Positions 34,013 through 64,000 of a DNA stretch of 64,000 bases are shown piece after piece. Each line of letters starts with the position of its first letter. The stretch's first letter is position 1. The stretch is from contig NZ_CAKZMJ010000068.1 in assembly GCF_937128415.1 (NCBI RefSeq), positions 62,001 through 126,000 of the forward strand, in the 5' to 3' direction. Made by a program: the position numbers and the translations under genes. This DNA comes from an uncultured Caldilinea sp. GTDB lineage: Bacteria > Chloroflexota > Anaerolineae > Caldilineales > Caldilineaceae. The notes beneath the pieces were generated by a model, which worked only from the letters and a program-made list of their open reading frames with translations, was not told the DNA's origin and made no database searches.

Positions 34013-34866
34013 ATGCCGATCTTAGAACACACGCCGACCATGCGATTTATCCCCGGCGTCAGAGCGCCTGCCGCCAACGGCCTGGCGCGCTGGTACCTGT
34101 ATCAGGGCGACCGCCTGATCGTAGATGAGCACAACGGCGCGCCCTCCATTCCGGTTGCGGAGACTCCGCAGGAGTTAGGACTGGCCGCCGTCTGCACAGA
34201 GTACCTGGGGATGCTGGAGGGCGAACGTCCGCTGCTCTGTTTCTCCGGCTGCGTTGCGGATGAGGCGACGCTGCCGAACGGATTCGCCGCCTATGACCTG
34301 CGCGCCCTCTTCGAGCAGATGGACGAGTTCGAGATCGGGCTGGCGGGCCGCGCCAAGCAGATCGCACACTGGGATCGCGATCATCAGTTTTGTGGACGTT
34401 GCGGCGCGCAGACCGAGCTGCTGACAGAGGAGCGCGCCCGCCGTTGCCCTCGCTGCAGACTGACCAGCTACCCGCGCATCTCGCCGGCGATCATCGTCGC
34501 CGTCACGCGGCGGTTTGACGATGGCCCTCGCATCCTCCTGGCGCGCAACCATCGTTTTCCACCCGGCCGTTACAGCGTCATTGCAGGCTTTGTCGAAGCA
34601 GGCGAGACGCTGGAGGATTGCGTGCGGCGCGAAGTGGAGGAGGAGACCGGCGTGCAGGTGGACAACATCCGCTACTTTGGCAGCCAGCCCTGGCCTTTCC
34701 CCAATTCACTGATGATCGGCTTCACGGCGGAGCACGCCGGCGGTGAAATTGTGGTGGGCGCCGGCGAGATCGCTGACGCGCAATGGTTTGCACCCGACGC
34801 GCTGCCGCTGCTCCCGCCCAAAATCAGCATCGCCCGCCGCCTGATCGACGACTTCGTTGCGCGCTG

Positions 34867-34876
<10 letters not shown>
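34013..34876 (+). CDS. nudC: NAD(+)/NADH diphosphatase NudC-type Nudix hydrolase
   Basis: A 287-residue Nudix enzyme that cleaves NADH (and, in studied homologues, NAD-capped RNA) to NMNH and AMP. A four-Cys zinc ribbon (CGRCGAQ and CPRCRL) precedes the Nudix box GFVEAGETLEDCVRREVEEETGV. The NudC signature SQPWPFPNSLMIGF follows. It is 12 bases after hisE and probably in the same transcript. Its end overlaps the convergent glycerophosphodiesterase gene by ten bases. Confidence 0.92.
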
Positions 34877-37197
<2,321 letters not shown>

Positions 37198-37523
37198 TCG
37201 CCAGAGTGAGCGACTATCTGCCAGGCAGCTTGATGAGATTTCACGAAAATCTGGGAATCTGTAGGCGCAGTGCGTAGCTGCGCCTACTCGCCCTGTCATG
37301 ACTTTATACACTGCAGGGGCGTCCGGCCAGAGGCCGAACCTAACGGGGGTCACCGCCTCCGGCGCGACATGCCGATCCACTCAGAGCGCCTGTCTTGAAA
37401 AGTAAGCGTTCATTTTACGCCTTTTTGCGCGTGCAACGAACGAATAAAGTTTGTATATCTTCTATGAGGATTGAAAACTTCGGAGCCTGAAATCGAAATT
37501 CTTGTTCTCAAAGGCGACATCGT
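37198..37523. repeat. Intergenic region with a 10-bp-stem palindrome
   Basis: No gene is seen. GTAGGCGCAG at 37261-37270 and CTGCGCCTAC at 37278-37287 form a perfect inverted repeat with a seven-base loop. The following CCGCCTCCGGCGCGACA resembles sequence next to the palindromes at 33490-33515. A weak GCGT/ACGC stem with CTTTTT lies at about 37407-37427. I found no convincing promoter for the kinase gene. Confidence 0.6.
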
Positions 37524-40160
37524 TTGCAATTTCATTGGATTCTATTCCTTTACATCGCTGCTCTGATTGGGGCGCTCTTTGTCGCAAGACAAACCTGGCG
37601 AAAGCGCAACAGCCCCGGCGCGCGCGAGCTGACTTTTTTAATGCTCAGCGCCGCACTGTGGATTTTTTGCGACGGACTGGCGCTGGCGGTCACCGACCTC
37701 CAGCAGAAAATTCTCATCAACCAGGTCAGCCATATCGGCATCCAGACCACGCCGGTTTGGTTCTTCCTGTTCGTTCTCCGGTACATCGGCGCCGATCGAC
37801 TTTTCACCAGCCGCTGGCGCCATCTGCTCTGGCTGCCTTCGTTGCTGGCGATTGCAACCGCATTCACCAACGACTGGCATCATCTCTTCTGGACGGACGC
37901 ACAGCTCGTTCAGGCGCCTTATGGGCTGGAGGACGAGTACACGCACGGGCCGCTCTTCTGGCTCTATGCCGCCTATCTGTACGCCCTGGTGCTGATCGGC
38001 GCCGCGCTGCTCGTGCGCCATACGCTGGCGAACGCCCATCACCATCCCTATCGTCTGCAATCCATCGTCATCCTGGCGGCGGTCTTCATTCCATGGATCG
38101 CCAATTTCGTCTATCTTTTTGATCTCACGCCCTGGCCCTGGCTAGACCTCACGTCGATTGCGTTTGCGCTGGTCGGCGCGCTGCTCGCCTGGGCGATCCT
38201 CAAGCTGGGGCTGCTGCACATCGTGCCGCTTGCGCGCACACAACTGGTCGAATACATGAACGAGGGCATGGTCGTCGTCGACGCTGACCGGCGGATAATA
38301 GACCTCAATCCTGCCGGCGCAGCCATTTTGCAGGTGGAAACGACGGCTGCAGCGATTGGGAAAAAACTTCATGAGGTCAGCCCAACAGGCGCCGTCATCG
38401 CCGGCCAGCTCTCGGAACAGGCGGCGGTGTTCGAGGTGGCGACGTCAAGCGGCGCAACGCTGGAAGTGCGCACTTCCTCTTTAGAGGCGCTCCCCGGACA
38501 GCGACTGGGGGCGCTGCTGCTGCTCCACGACGTCACCGACCGAAAAGTGGCCGAGCAAACGTTGCGGGCGGCCAAAGAGGCGGCGGAGGCCGCCACGCGC
38601 GCCAAGAGCGAATTTCTGGCCAACATGAGCCATGAAATTCGCACCCCGCTCAACGCCATCGTCGGCATGACCAGCCTCTTGCTCGGCACGCCCCTGAACG
38701 AAGAGCAGCGCGACTTCGTCGAAACGGTGCGCCTTTCGAGCGAGAATCTTCTTGCCCTCGTCAACGACATTCTGGACTTCTCCAAAATTGAATCGGCGCG
38801 GCTTGAGCTGGAGATGCAACCCTTTGCGCTCCTGTCGTGCGTCGAGTCAGCCCTCGACCTGGTGGCGGTGCAGGCGCTGCGCAAAAAGCTGGAGCTCACC
38901 TACGCCGTCTACGGCGACATCCCAGAGCAGGTGCTCGGAGACGTCACCCGTCTCCGCCAGGTGCTGGTCAACCTGTTGAGCAACGCCGTCAAATTCACCG
39001 ACGCAGGCGAAGTCAATCTGCGGGTCACCGGCCGCCGCGAGCCGGGAGGCGAAGGCGGCGCTCCTTCGCGTTATTCCCTTCATTTTGAAGTGCAGGACAC
39101 AGGCATCGGCATCCCGAAAGAGCGTCAGCCGTTGCTCTTCCAGCCCTTCAGTCAGGTGGACGCCTCCTCCACGCGGCGGCATGGCGGTGCAGGCTTGGGA
39201 CTCGCCATCTCGCGCAAAATCGTGGAGCTCATGGGCGGCTCCATTTGGGTGGAAAGTGAAGGCGTTCCAGGCAAAGGCTCGATCTTTCATGTTCAGGTGG
39301 CGCTACAGGCTGCGCCGGAAGTGACGCGACAAGACGCCGGCGTCGCAGAAAGCGTGCTGGCGGGCAAACGCGTGCTCATCGTAGATGACAATCGAACCAA
39401 TCAGGACATTTTGAGACGATATGCGACCGAATGGAAAATGACATGCGCCGTGGCCGACTCTGCGGCAAGCGCGCTTCAAGTCATGGAGCAGGGCGAACGG
39501 TTCGACGTAATTCTGCTCGACATGCAAATGCCCGGAATGGATGGCGTGACCGCAGCGAAAGCAATCCATCGGCGCTGGGGTTCCAATCGCCCTGCCATTC
39601 TCTTGCTCACGTCGATCGATGTGGAAAAAGAAGACTTGCGCGCCGCAGGCGTCGATGGACGCCTCGCCAAGCCGATCAAACCTGCTCATCTCCGCAAGGC
39701 GCTCTTGGCGTTGTGGCAAGAAGGAACTACGCCAGAAAAGAGCAGCGCCCCCACCGAGTGGGACGCGCAGATGGCGCAGCGGTGCCCTTTGCGCATCCTG
39801 GTTGCGGAAGACAACCTGGTCAACCAAAAGGTCATTCAAACCATGCTTGGACGTCTCGGCTATCGCGCCGACGTCGTCAGCGACGGCGTGCAGGCCGTGG
39901 AGGCGGTGCGCCGTCAACCCTACGACGTGATTCTGATGGACGTTCAGATGCCGGAGATGGACGGCGTCGAAGCGACGCAGCTCATCCGCGCCATCTTGCC
40001 TGCGGCGCAGCAACCCTGGATCGTGGCGATGACGGCGAACGTCTTCGAGACTCAGCGCAACCTGTACCTCGAACACAGCATGGATGACTACGTCAGCAAG
40101 CCTGTGCAGCGAGAGATGTTGCTCGCCGCCTTGCAACGCGCCTACGCCAACCGCTCCTGA
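37524..40160 (+). CDS. Hybrid sensor histidine kinase with 7TM sensor, PAS, and two receiver domains
   Basis: An 878-residue signalling protein in the membrane. Residues 1 to about 225 hold seven hydrophobic helices of the histidine-kinase 7TM type. A PAS-like domain follows (about 235-345, 'MVVVDADRRIIDLNPAGAAIL'). The HisKA helix has NMSHEIRTPLNA with the phospho-accepting His370. The ATPase domain shows NLLSNAVKF, DTGIGIP and GGAGLGLAI. Receiver 1 has the phospho-acceptor Asp666 in VILLDMQMPGMDG and receiver 2 has Asp806 in VILMDVQMPEMDG. There is no DNA-binding or HPt domain, so output must go through another protein. The predicted start is TTG at 37524; the AAGG box before it is weak. 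Signal and partner are unknown. Confidence 0.9.
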   Translation: MQFHWILFLYIAALIGALFVARQTWRKRNSPGARELTFLMLSAALWIFCDGLALAVTDLQQKILINQVSHIGIQTTPVWFFLFVLRYIGADRLFTSRWRHLLWLPSLLAIATAFTNDWHHLFWTDAQLVQAPYGLEDEYTHGPLFWLYAAYLYALVLIGAALLVRHTLANAHHHPYRLQSIVILAAVFIPWIANFVYLFDLTPWPWLDLTSIAFALVGALLAWAILKLGLLHIVPLARTQLVEYMNEGMVVVDADRRIIDLNPAGAAILQVETTAAAIGKKLHEVSPTGAVIAGQLSEQAAVFEVATSSGATLEVRTSSLEALPGQRLGALLLLHDVTDRKVAEQTLRAAKEAAEAATRAKSEFLANMSHEIRTPLNAIVGMTSLLLGTPLNEEQRDFVETVRLSSENLLALVNDILDFSKIESARLELEMQPFALLSCVESALDLVAVQALRKKLELTYAVYGDIPEQVLGDVTRLRQVLVNLLSNAVKFTDAGEVNLRVTGRREPGGEGGAPSRYSLHFEVQDTGIGIPKERQPLLFQPFSQVDASSTRRHGGAGLGLAISRKIVELMGGSIWVESEGVPGKGSIFHVQVALQAAPEVTRQDAGVAESVLAGKRVLIVDDNRTNQDILRRYATEWKMTCAVADSAASALQVMEQGERFDVILLDMQMPGMDGVTAAKAIHRRWGSNRPAILLLTSIDVEKEDLRAAGVDGRLAKPIKPAHLRKALLALWQEGTTPEKSSAPTEWDAQMAQRCPLRILVAEDNLVNQKVIQTMLGRLGYRADVVSDGVQAVEAVRRQPYDVILMDVQMPEMDGVEATQLIRAILPAAQQPWIVAMTANVFETQRNLYLEHSMDDYVSKPVQREMLLAALQRAYANRS

Positions 40161-40174
40161 CCCTCTCCCCTGTT

Positions 40175-40203
40175 TTGACGAATCATCGCGCCTGGGGTAG
40201 CAT
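40175..40203 (+). promoter_or_regulatory. Predicted sigma-70-type promoter for the chaperonin-like/propeller pair
   Basis: TTGACG and TAGCAT are exactly 17 bases apart, right after the kinase stop codon. Transcription would start near 40210, about 70 bases before the chaperonin-like ATG. It makes this pair a separate unit. Confidence 0.65.
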
Positions 40204-40282
40204 TTCCAGGGCTGAAGTTCGCCCTCGTTCGATCATTTGCCAGCAAGACTGAAAATTGAAGGTCGCTCGAAAAGGTTCGTCT

Positions 40283-41950
<1,668 letters not shown>

Positions 41951-41952
41951 CT

Positions 41953-43697
<1,745 letters not shown>

Positions 43698-43720
43698 ACA
43701 ACGATTTCAGATTCCCCAGT

Positions 43721-44026
43721 TTACAAAAGGTTCTCCAGTAAGACCTCAAGGTCGCTGTAATCATAAGGAGGGCGACGCCGCACCGCCAGGATGCCGACCC
43801 ATGCTGCTTCTTCATCAATTGCATAAACAACTCGCCATCTGTCTATGCGTAGTCGATAAAGAAGAACTTTACTGCTGCTTGTATAGGTGAGTCGTTTACT
43901 GGCGGGAGGCGTCGGATGTTCGGTTAATCCATCGATCGCTTTACGAAGGCGCTGCTTGACATTGCCGGGCAGTTGCTGAAGCTCCGCCCAGGCGGATGGC
44001 GTGACATAGATTTCATACCGCTTCAC
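43721..44026 (-). CDS. RelE/ParE-family toxin
   Basis: A 101-residue protein with the RelE-like pattern: YEIYVTPSAWAELQQLPGNV, then LRKAIDGLTEHP, RLTYTSSSKVLLYRLRIDRWRVVYAID and a C-terminal VRRRPPYDY. This is the mRNA-interferase fold that cuts mRNA in the ribosome; basic residues and Tyr at the C terminus are present. It overlaps the stop of the upstream antitoxin gene by four bases, the usual antitoxin-first arrangement. Confidence 0.82.
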   Translation of the reverse strand: MKRYEIYVTPSAWAELQQLPGNVKQRLRKAIDGLTEHPTPPASKRLTYTSSSKVLLYRLRIDRWRVVYAIDEEAAWVGILAVRRRPPYDYSDLEVLLENLL

Positions 44027-44250
44027 GAAAGTTGATCCCGCACTTCTTCCCAGCGCAGCCAGCCTGCCTGGTTCGGATCACCCCCGGCGACGTCCAATTG
44101 CGTCAGAGCATCCTGAAAGATCTGAAGGTCTTCGATAGTTTCAAGCCACTCGAGCAAGGCTTCCCAATCATCGGCGTCCAACACAACGAAGTGATGATCC
44201 TTCACCGTGACGTAACGAACAGATTGTATCAGTGTTTCTAACCGACTCAT
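44023..44250 (-). CDS. Phd/YefM-like antitoxin candidate
   Basis: A 75-residue acidic protein: 'YVTVKDHHFVVLDADDWEALLEWLETIEDL' matches the Phd/YefM pattern in which a short strand is followed by 'xxxDWEAL'. The C terminus (WLRWEEVRDQLS) would bind the toxin. A GAGGAG box precedes the ATG. It overlaps the toxin gene through ATGA. Assigned mainly by position and general features. Confidence 0.72.
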   Translation of the reverse strand: MSRLETLIQSVRYVTVKDHHFVVLDADDWEALLEWLETIEDLQIFQDALTQLDVAGGDPNQAGWLRWEEVRDQLS

Positions 44251-44358
44251 TATTTCTCCTCAGCACAGGCAAGGCGCCTCGGGCTACCCGTTGAACGATG
44301 GCCTTCTCTTCACTCACCCCCATGACGATTACAAGAATTGTATCATACCGTTGAAGTC

Positions 44359-45288
<930 letters not shown>

Positions 45289-45366
45289 AGAGTTCTTCCC
45301 TGATCTCTGGATGGTTGAAATGCGATTTTATACGGGTAAAAGATTGTTTCTGTGATAGACAATTTT

Positions 45367-46326
45367 CTACTGCGCCGGCAAACGCTCTCCAACGATGCGT
45401 TCGTGAAAAAGCGCCAAGACGCGCGGCGCATCCACGCGCGTGCAGACGCCGACGGCGGGTCTGCCTGTCCACGCATTGGGTCGGAGCCATTTTCCACAGC
45501 GATCCCATAGCGTCAGTCCCATGGCGATCCCTTCGGTGACGACGCGAATCGGGCCGTATTCCACGGTGTAGAGCGTCGGATCGATCAGGTAGGCGATGAC
45601 GGAGGGATCGTGCGTGTGGCAGGCGTCGAGCCCATGCACCTGACGATGGAACTCGAGGTAAAAGCGCGAGATGGCGTGGATGAACTCGCCCAGCCGGGAA
45701 GTGCGCAGGCCGGCGAAGTAGGCGTCATCCATTTGCACCGCCATTGTCACATCCAGCCCCAGCATGGTGACCGGCCAACCGGCGGTGAAGACCAGGTCGG
45801 CGGCGTGAGGATCGTGCCAGATGTTGGCTTCGGCCGCAGGGTTGACGTTGCCGTTCACGGTGGCGGCGCCGCCCATCAGCACGACGCCCGCCACCCGTTC
45901 GACGATGCGCGGCTCCAGCATCAGCGCCAGGGCGATGTTCGTAAGCGGCCCCACCGGCGCCAGGATGATTTCGCCGGGAAAGCGCATCACGGCGTCGACG
46001 ATGAACTGCGCCGCCGGACGAGGATCGGGCGAGGTCTTCGGCGCCGGCAGAGCGACTTCCCCTAACCCGTTTTGGCCGTGAACGAGGGTGGCCGGTTCCT
46101 CGAAAGGGAGATGCAACGGTCTAACGGCGCCTTGCGCCACGGGAAGATCCGAGCGACCGGCGAACTCCAGCAGAGCCAGGGCGTTGCGCGTCGCCAGCTC
46201 GGTGTGAACGTTGCCAAAGACGGTCGTCACGCCGACCACCTCAATCTCCGGCGACGCCAATGCAAAAAACAGCGCCATAGCGTCGTCGATGCCAGGATCG
46301 GTGTCAAAGATGATCTTCTGCGCCAT
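45367..46326 (-). CDS. Nucleoside hydrolase (IUNH family), second copy
   Basis: A 319-residue paralogue of the neighbouring gene: FDTDPGIDDAMALFFAL (calcium site), ILAPVGPLTNIALALMLEP, LMGGAATVNGNVNPAAEANIWHDP and a C-terminal His-Asp region (CHTHDPSVIAYL) with the likely acid His. The DTDPGIDD motif is the canonical one, so this copy is closer to typical inosine/uridine hydrolases. I start at 46326 (MAQKIIFDTDPG) with GGAG five bases upstream, rather than at an earlier in-frame Met. Confidence 0.92.
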   Translation of the reverse strand: MAQKIIFDTDPGIDDAMALFFALASPEIEVVGVTTVFGNVHTELATRNALALLEFAGRSDLPVAQGAVRPLHLPFEEPATLVHGQNGLGEVALPAPKTSPDPRPAAQFIVDAVMRFPGEIILAPVGPLTNIALALMLEPRIVERVAGVVLMGGAATVNGNVNPAAEANIWHDPHAADLVFTAGWPVTMLGLDVTMAVQMDDAYFAGLRTSRLGEFIHAISRFYLEFHRQVHGLDACHTHDPSVIAYLIDPTLYTVEYGPIRVVTEGIAMGLTLWDRCGKWLRPNAWTGRPAVGVCTRVDAPRVLALFHERIVGERLPAQ

Positions 46327-46451
46327 GCGCGCTCCGCAAAGGTGACAGGTTGGAGGAATAAAGAACACACAGACAACGCAGATCGGACGGATTGACGCAG
46401 ATTCATCATTTGCGTCTACCCGCCCGATCCGAGTCCTGCACGATCTGTTTT

Positions 46452-48367
<1,916 letters not shown>

Positions 48368-48527
48368 CCCTTTCCGTCAGGAACAAAAACTCCATTGTGT
48401 ATGAAATCCAGATTCAAGCGGTTCTTTGCGCCTCAGTGACCTCCCCGAGCGGAACGCTTTCTAAATAGAGCGTATCATAATGCCATAGAACATCGACAAC
48501 ACCGGCATAGAGGTTCGCATGTCCATA

Positions 48528-49673
<1,146 letters not shown>

Positions 49674-49747
49674 AAGTGCTGTGCAATCAAATGGCTTTGT
49701 CCTCTGGGAAGCTCGATGGTTTTGAACAAAATCATCCGGCAAGAATC

Positions 49748-49831
49748 GTAGGTGCGGCTCCAGTCGCACGTCCTCGACAGGCCGCAAAGTTGCGATTGTC
49801 TCAAGGATGCGCAGCTACGAGCAGCGCCTAC
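49748..49831. repeat. Two palindromic repeats between pyk and ilvC
   Basis: In this 244-base gap two inverted-repeat elements face each other: GTAGGTGCGGC with GTCGCAC near 49748-49770, and on the minus strand GTAGGCGCTGC with GTAGCTGCGC at 49809-49831. Both resemble the elements at 33384-33406 and 37261-37287. No gene is seen between 49674 and 49917. Confidence 0.6.
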
Positions 49832-49917
49832 GGATTCGCCAGCTTTATCTGTTAAACCTCACGAAGCTTCCTCGAAGATGGCATGAAACGAACTCCCGGT
49901 TTTCGCCATGCATTTCT

Positions 49918-50925
<1,008 letters not shown>

Positions 50926-50989
50926 GATTCCCTGTATTGCTTCGATTGAATGTGGGTATGAAAAAAACCGGGGCGTCATGGTCTTGAGT

Positions 50990-51024
50990 TTTGGGGAGAC
51001 TCCAGCGGACTGCGCCTCCCCAAA
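50990..51024. other. Hairpin between ilvN and ilvC
   Basis: TTTGGGGAG and CTCCCCAAA form a perfect nine-base-pair stem around a 17-base loop. On the transcribed (minus) strand no U-run follows, so it is more likely an RNA-processing or stability element than a terminator. Confidence 0.45.
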
Positions 51025-51053
51025 CCCAAGCCCCCAACACCCGGCGTCGCAAC

Positions 51054-51645
<592 letters not shown>

Positions 51646-51704
51646 TTTTTGAGAGCAGAGATTTGGGAAACCGCCACCGATCTCTGCCCTCCCGATCCAT
51701 TTGT

Positions 51705-53520
<1,816 letters not shown>

Positions 53521-53545
53521 GACCGGAACCAGACTCGACAAAAAA

Positions 53546-53682
<137 letters not shown>

Positions 53683-53779
53683 CTAATCAATGCGAAGACT
53701 GCTGGCATAGTCTGAAATATGGATAAGCTGGCAGGTTAAAATCTTACACTTACAGCACAGATTCTTTTTATTGCTAGCC

Positions 53780-53808
53780 AGTATAGCGACACACCGAATC
53801 GTTGTCAA
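53780..53808 (-). promoter_or_regulatory. Promoter of the ilvB leader
   Basis: A perfect TTGACA and a TATACT are exactly 17 bases apart on the minus strand. Transcription should start near 53772, giving a leader of about 275 bases before ilvB. Between this promoter and the next gene (53809-53877) nothing else is recognised. Confidence 0.85.
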
Positions 53809-53877
53809 CTGACTGTGGAGACAAAAACGCGTTTCGCTGTCCAGCGCTTGAAGCGCAGATGGAGCTATGCGACGCGC

Positions 53878-57563
<3,686 letters not shown>

Positions 57564-57640
57564 TTGGCGACGTTTCCGGAAGATGACAGAATATGTTGCG
57601 TGTTTCGTGTTCCGTGTTTCGTGTCTTCAACGCAACACGC

Positions 57641-57696
57641 AACACGCATCACGCAACACGCATCACGCAACACGCATCACGCAACACGCATCACGC
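57641..57696. repeat. Four exact tandem copies of a 14-base repeat
   Basis: The unit AACACGCATCACGC is repeated exactly four times, preceded by a partial copy at 57634-57640. Just before it, 57600-57625 is a GTGTTTCGTGT-type stretch that is nearly complementary, so the region can fold back. It lies between the divergent DUF58 and PyrK-like genes. Confidence 0.85.
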
Positions 57697-57714
57697 ACCC
57701 ATTTTTAGCCTACC

Positions 57715-58560
<846 letters not shown>

Positions 58561-58575
<15 letters not shown>

Positions 58576-58616
58576 GAGCACGAGGATGAAACGCCTTCTC
58601 CCCGCTCTCCTTTTTT
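58561..58616 (+). terminator. Intrinsic terminator of the PyrK-like gene
   Basis: AGAGGGGAGAAG at 58561-58572 pairs with CTTCTCCCCGCTCT at 58595-58608, with small bulges, followed after two bases by six T's. The left arm overlaps the end of the gene. Confidence 0.65.
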
Positions 58617-58617
58617 C

Positions 58618-60900
<2,283 letters not shown>

Positions 60901-61002
60901 ATATCGCCTCCTTATCCGTCTGCGCAAAACAAGTTGCATTCTGGTCAGGTGACGGAGCGGAGGCGGAGAATGTTCCGGGCCAATGGAGCAGCGGGGAAGA
61001 AT

Positions 61003-63165
<2,163 letters not shown>

Positions 63166-63204
63166 AAGGCTTGCCTCGCATGTGACGCTTGATCTTCATC
63201 TTGA

Positions 63205-63234
63205 ATCCTACCAGATCGCCGCAGCGGAAGTAAA
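63205..63234 (-). promoter_or_regulatory. Predicted promoter of ppk
   Basis: TTTACT and TAGGAT are 18 bases apart on the minus strand, about 40 bases before the ppk start. Confidence 0.5.
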
Positions 63235-63273
63235 GCGCGATCGGCGGATGGCTCCATTTTTCCAGGCGACCGG

Positions 63274-63302
63274 TTGCTCAGTCGGATTGAAGAGAGTACG
63301 AT
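63274..63302 (+). promoter_or_regulatory. Predicted promoter of the last Gfo/Idh/MocA gene
   Basis: TTGCTC and TACGAT are exactly 17 bases apart; the gene starts 46 bases further on. It is divergent from the ppk promoter. Confidence 0.55.
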
Positions 63303-63347
63303 ATGCAATGCCAATGCATCGCCTTCATATTCAGAAAGGAGCATCCG

Positions 63348-64000
<653 letters not shown>

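Noticed and set aside
37407..37427. GCGT/ACGC stem with CTTTTT as terminator after the oxidoreductase gene
   Set aside because: The stem has only four base pairs and lies about 210 bases after the stop codon.
57641..57696. Possible CRISPR array
   Set aside because: The units are contiguous 14-mers without spacers and no cas gene is near.

Overview
The window looks like chromosomal sequence from a bacterium of the phylum Chloroflexota, most likely a Caldilinea/Anaerolinea-type lineage. This is inference: it rests on high GC, the overall style of the proteins, an 'IYLPFV'-type motif in a Pro-rich protein, and the mix of a bd oxidase, a complete de novo biosynthesis set and many Gfo/Idh/MocA, nucleoside hydrolase and amidohydrolase genes. 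No rRNA, tRNA, insertion sequence, prophage or CRISPR array was recognised. About 49 protein-coding genes are called.

Layout. 1-11.2 kb (all minus strand, visibly lower GC, about 50% in sampled lines): the start of a Dps gene, a cydA-cydB-cydD-cydC respiratory operon, then an MFS transporter / glucose dehydrogenase-like / GH15 glucoamylase operon. 11.2-15 kb (minus, GC about 65-75% in sampled lines): ctpA-type protease, smpB, a tRNA-guanine transglycosylase and, overlapping it, a 16S rRNA m7G1405-type methyltransferase homologue. 15.1-22 kb (mostly plus): a two-repeat Pro-rich protein of unknown function, an amidohydrolase, a DUF433/DUF5615 toxin-antitoxin-like pair (minus), a D-2-hydroxyacid dehydrogenase and a 5'-nucleotidase. 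22-30.6 kb (minus): hutU, miaB, purA, an SDR, guaB and avtA. 30.8-34.9 kb (plus): a histidine cluster in which hisA is fused to a Nudix domain, followed by hisF, hisI, hisE and nudC. 34.9-43.7 kb: glycerophosphodiesterase, an oxidoreductase, a hybrid two-receiver histidine kinase, a divergent GroEL-like chaperonin directly followed by a beta-propeller protein, and a PfkB kinase. 43.7-46.3 kb (minus): a RelE-type toxin-antitoxin pair and two nucleoside hydrolases. 46.4-53.8 kb (minus): a branched-chain amino acid cluster ilvB-ilvN-ilvC-pyk-leuA. 53.9-64 kb: transglutaminase/DUF58 pair, a PyrK-like protein, a VIT/vWA protein, polyphosphate kinase and a second oxidoreductase cut by the window end.

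How genes work together. ilvBNC, leuA and avtA cover most of valine/leucine synthesis, and a short pyruvate kinase sits inside the cluster. The ilvB leader holds what reads as a complete transcription attenuator: a consensus promoter, a 31-codon leader peptide with 16 Leu/Ile/Val codons, and four mutually exclusive pairing segments ending in an intrinsic terminator. hisA, F, I and E supply the middle steps of histidine synthesis. purA and guaB are the two branches from IMP. The glucoamylase, dehydrogenase and transporter would release and oxidise glucose.

The strongest items for a second look are the ilv attenuator, the HisA-Nudix fusion, the chaperonin-like/propeller pair and the aminoglycoside-resistance-type rRNA methyltransferase in a housekeeping operon. 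Intergenic regions carry a family of short GC-rich palindromes.
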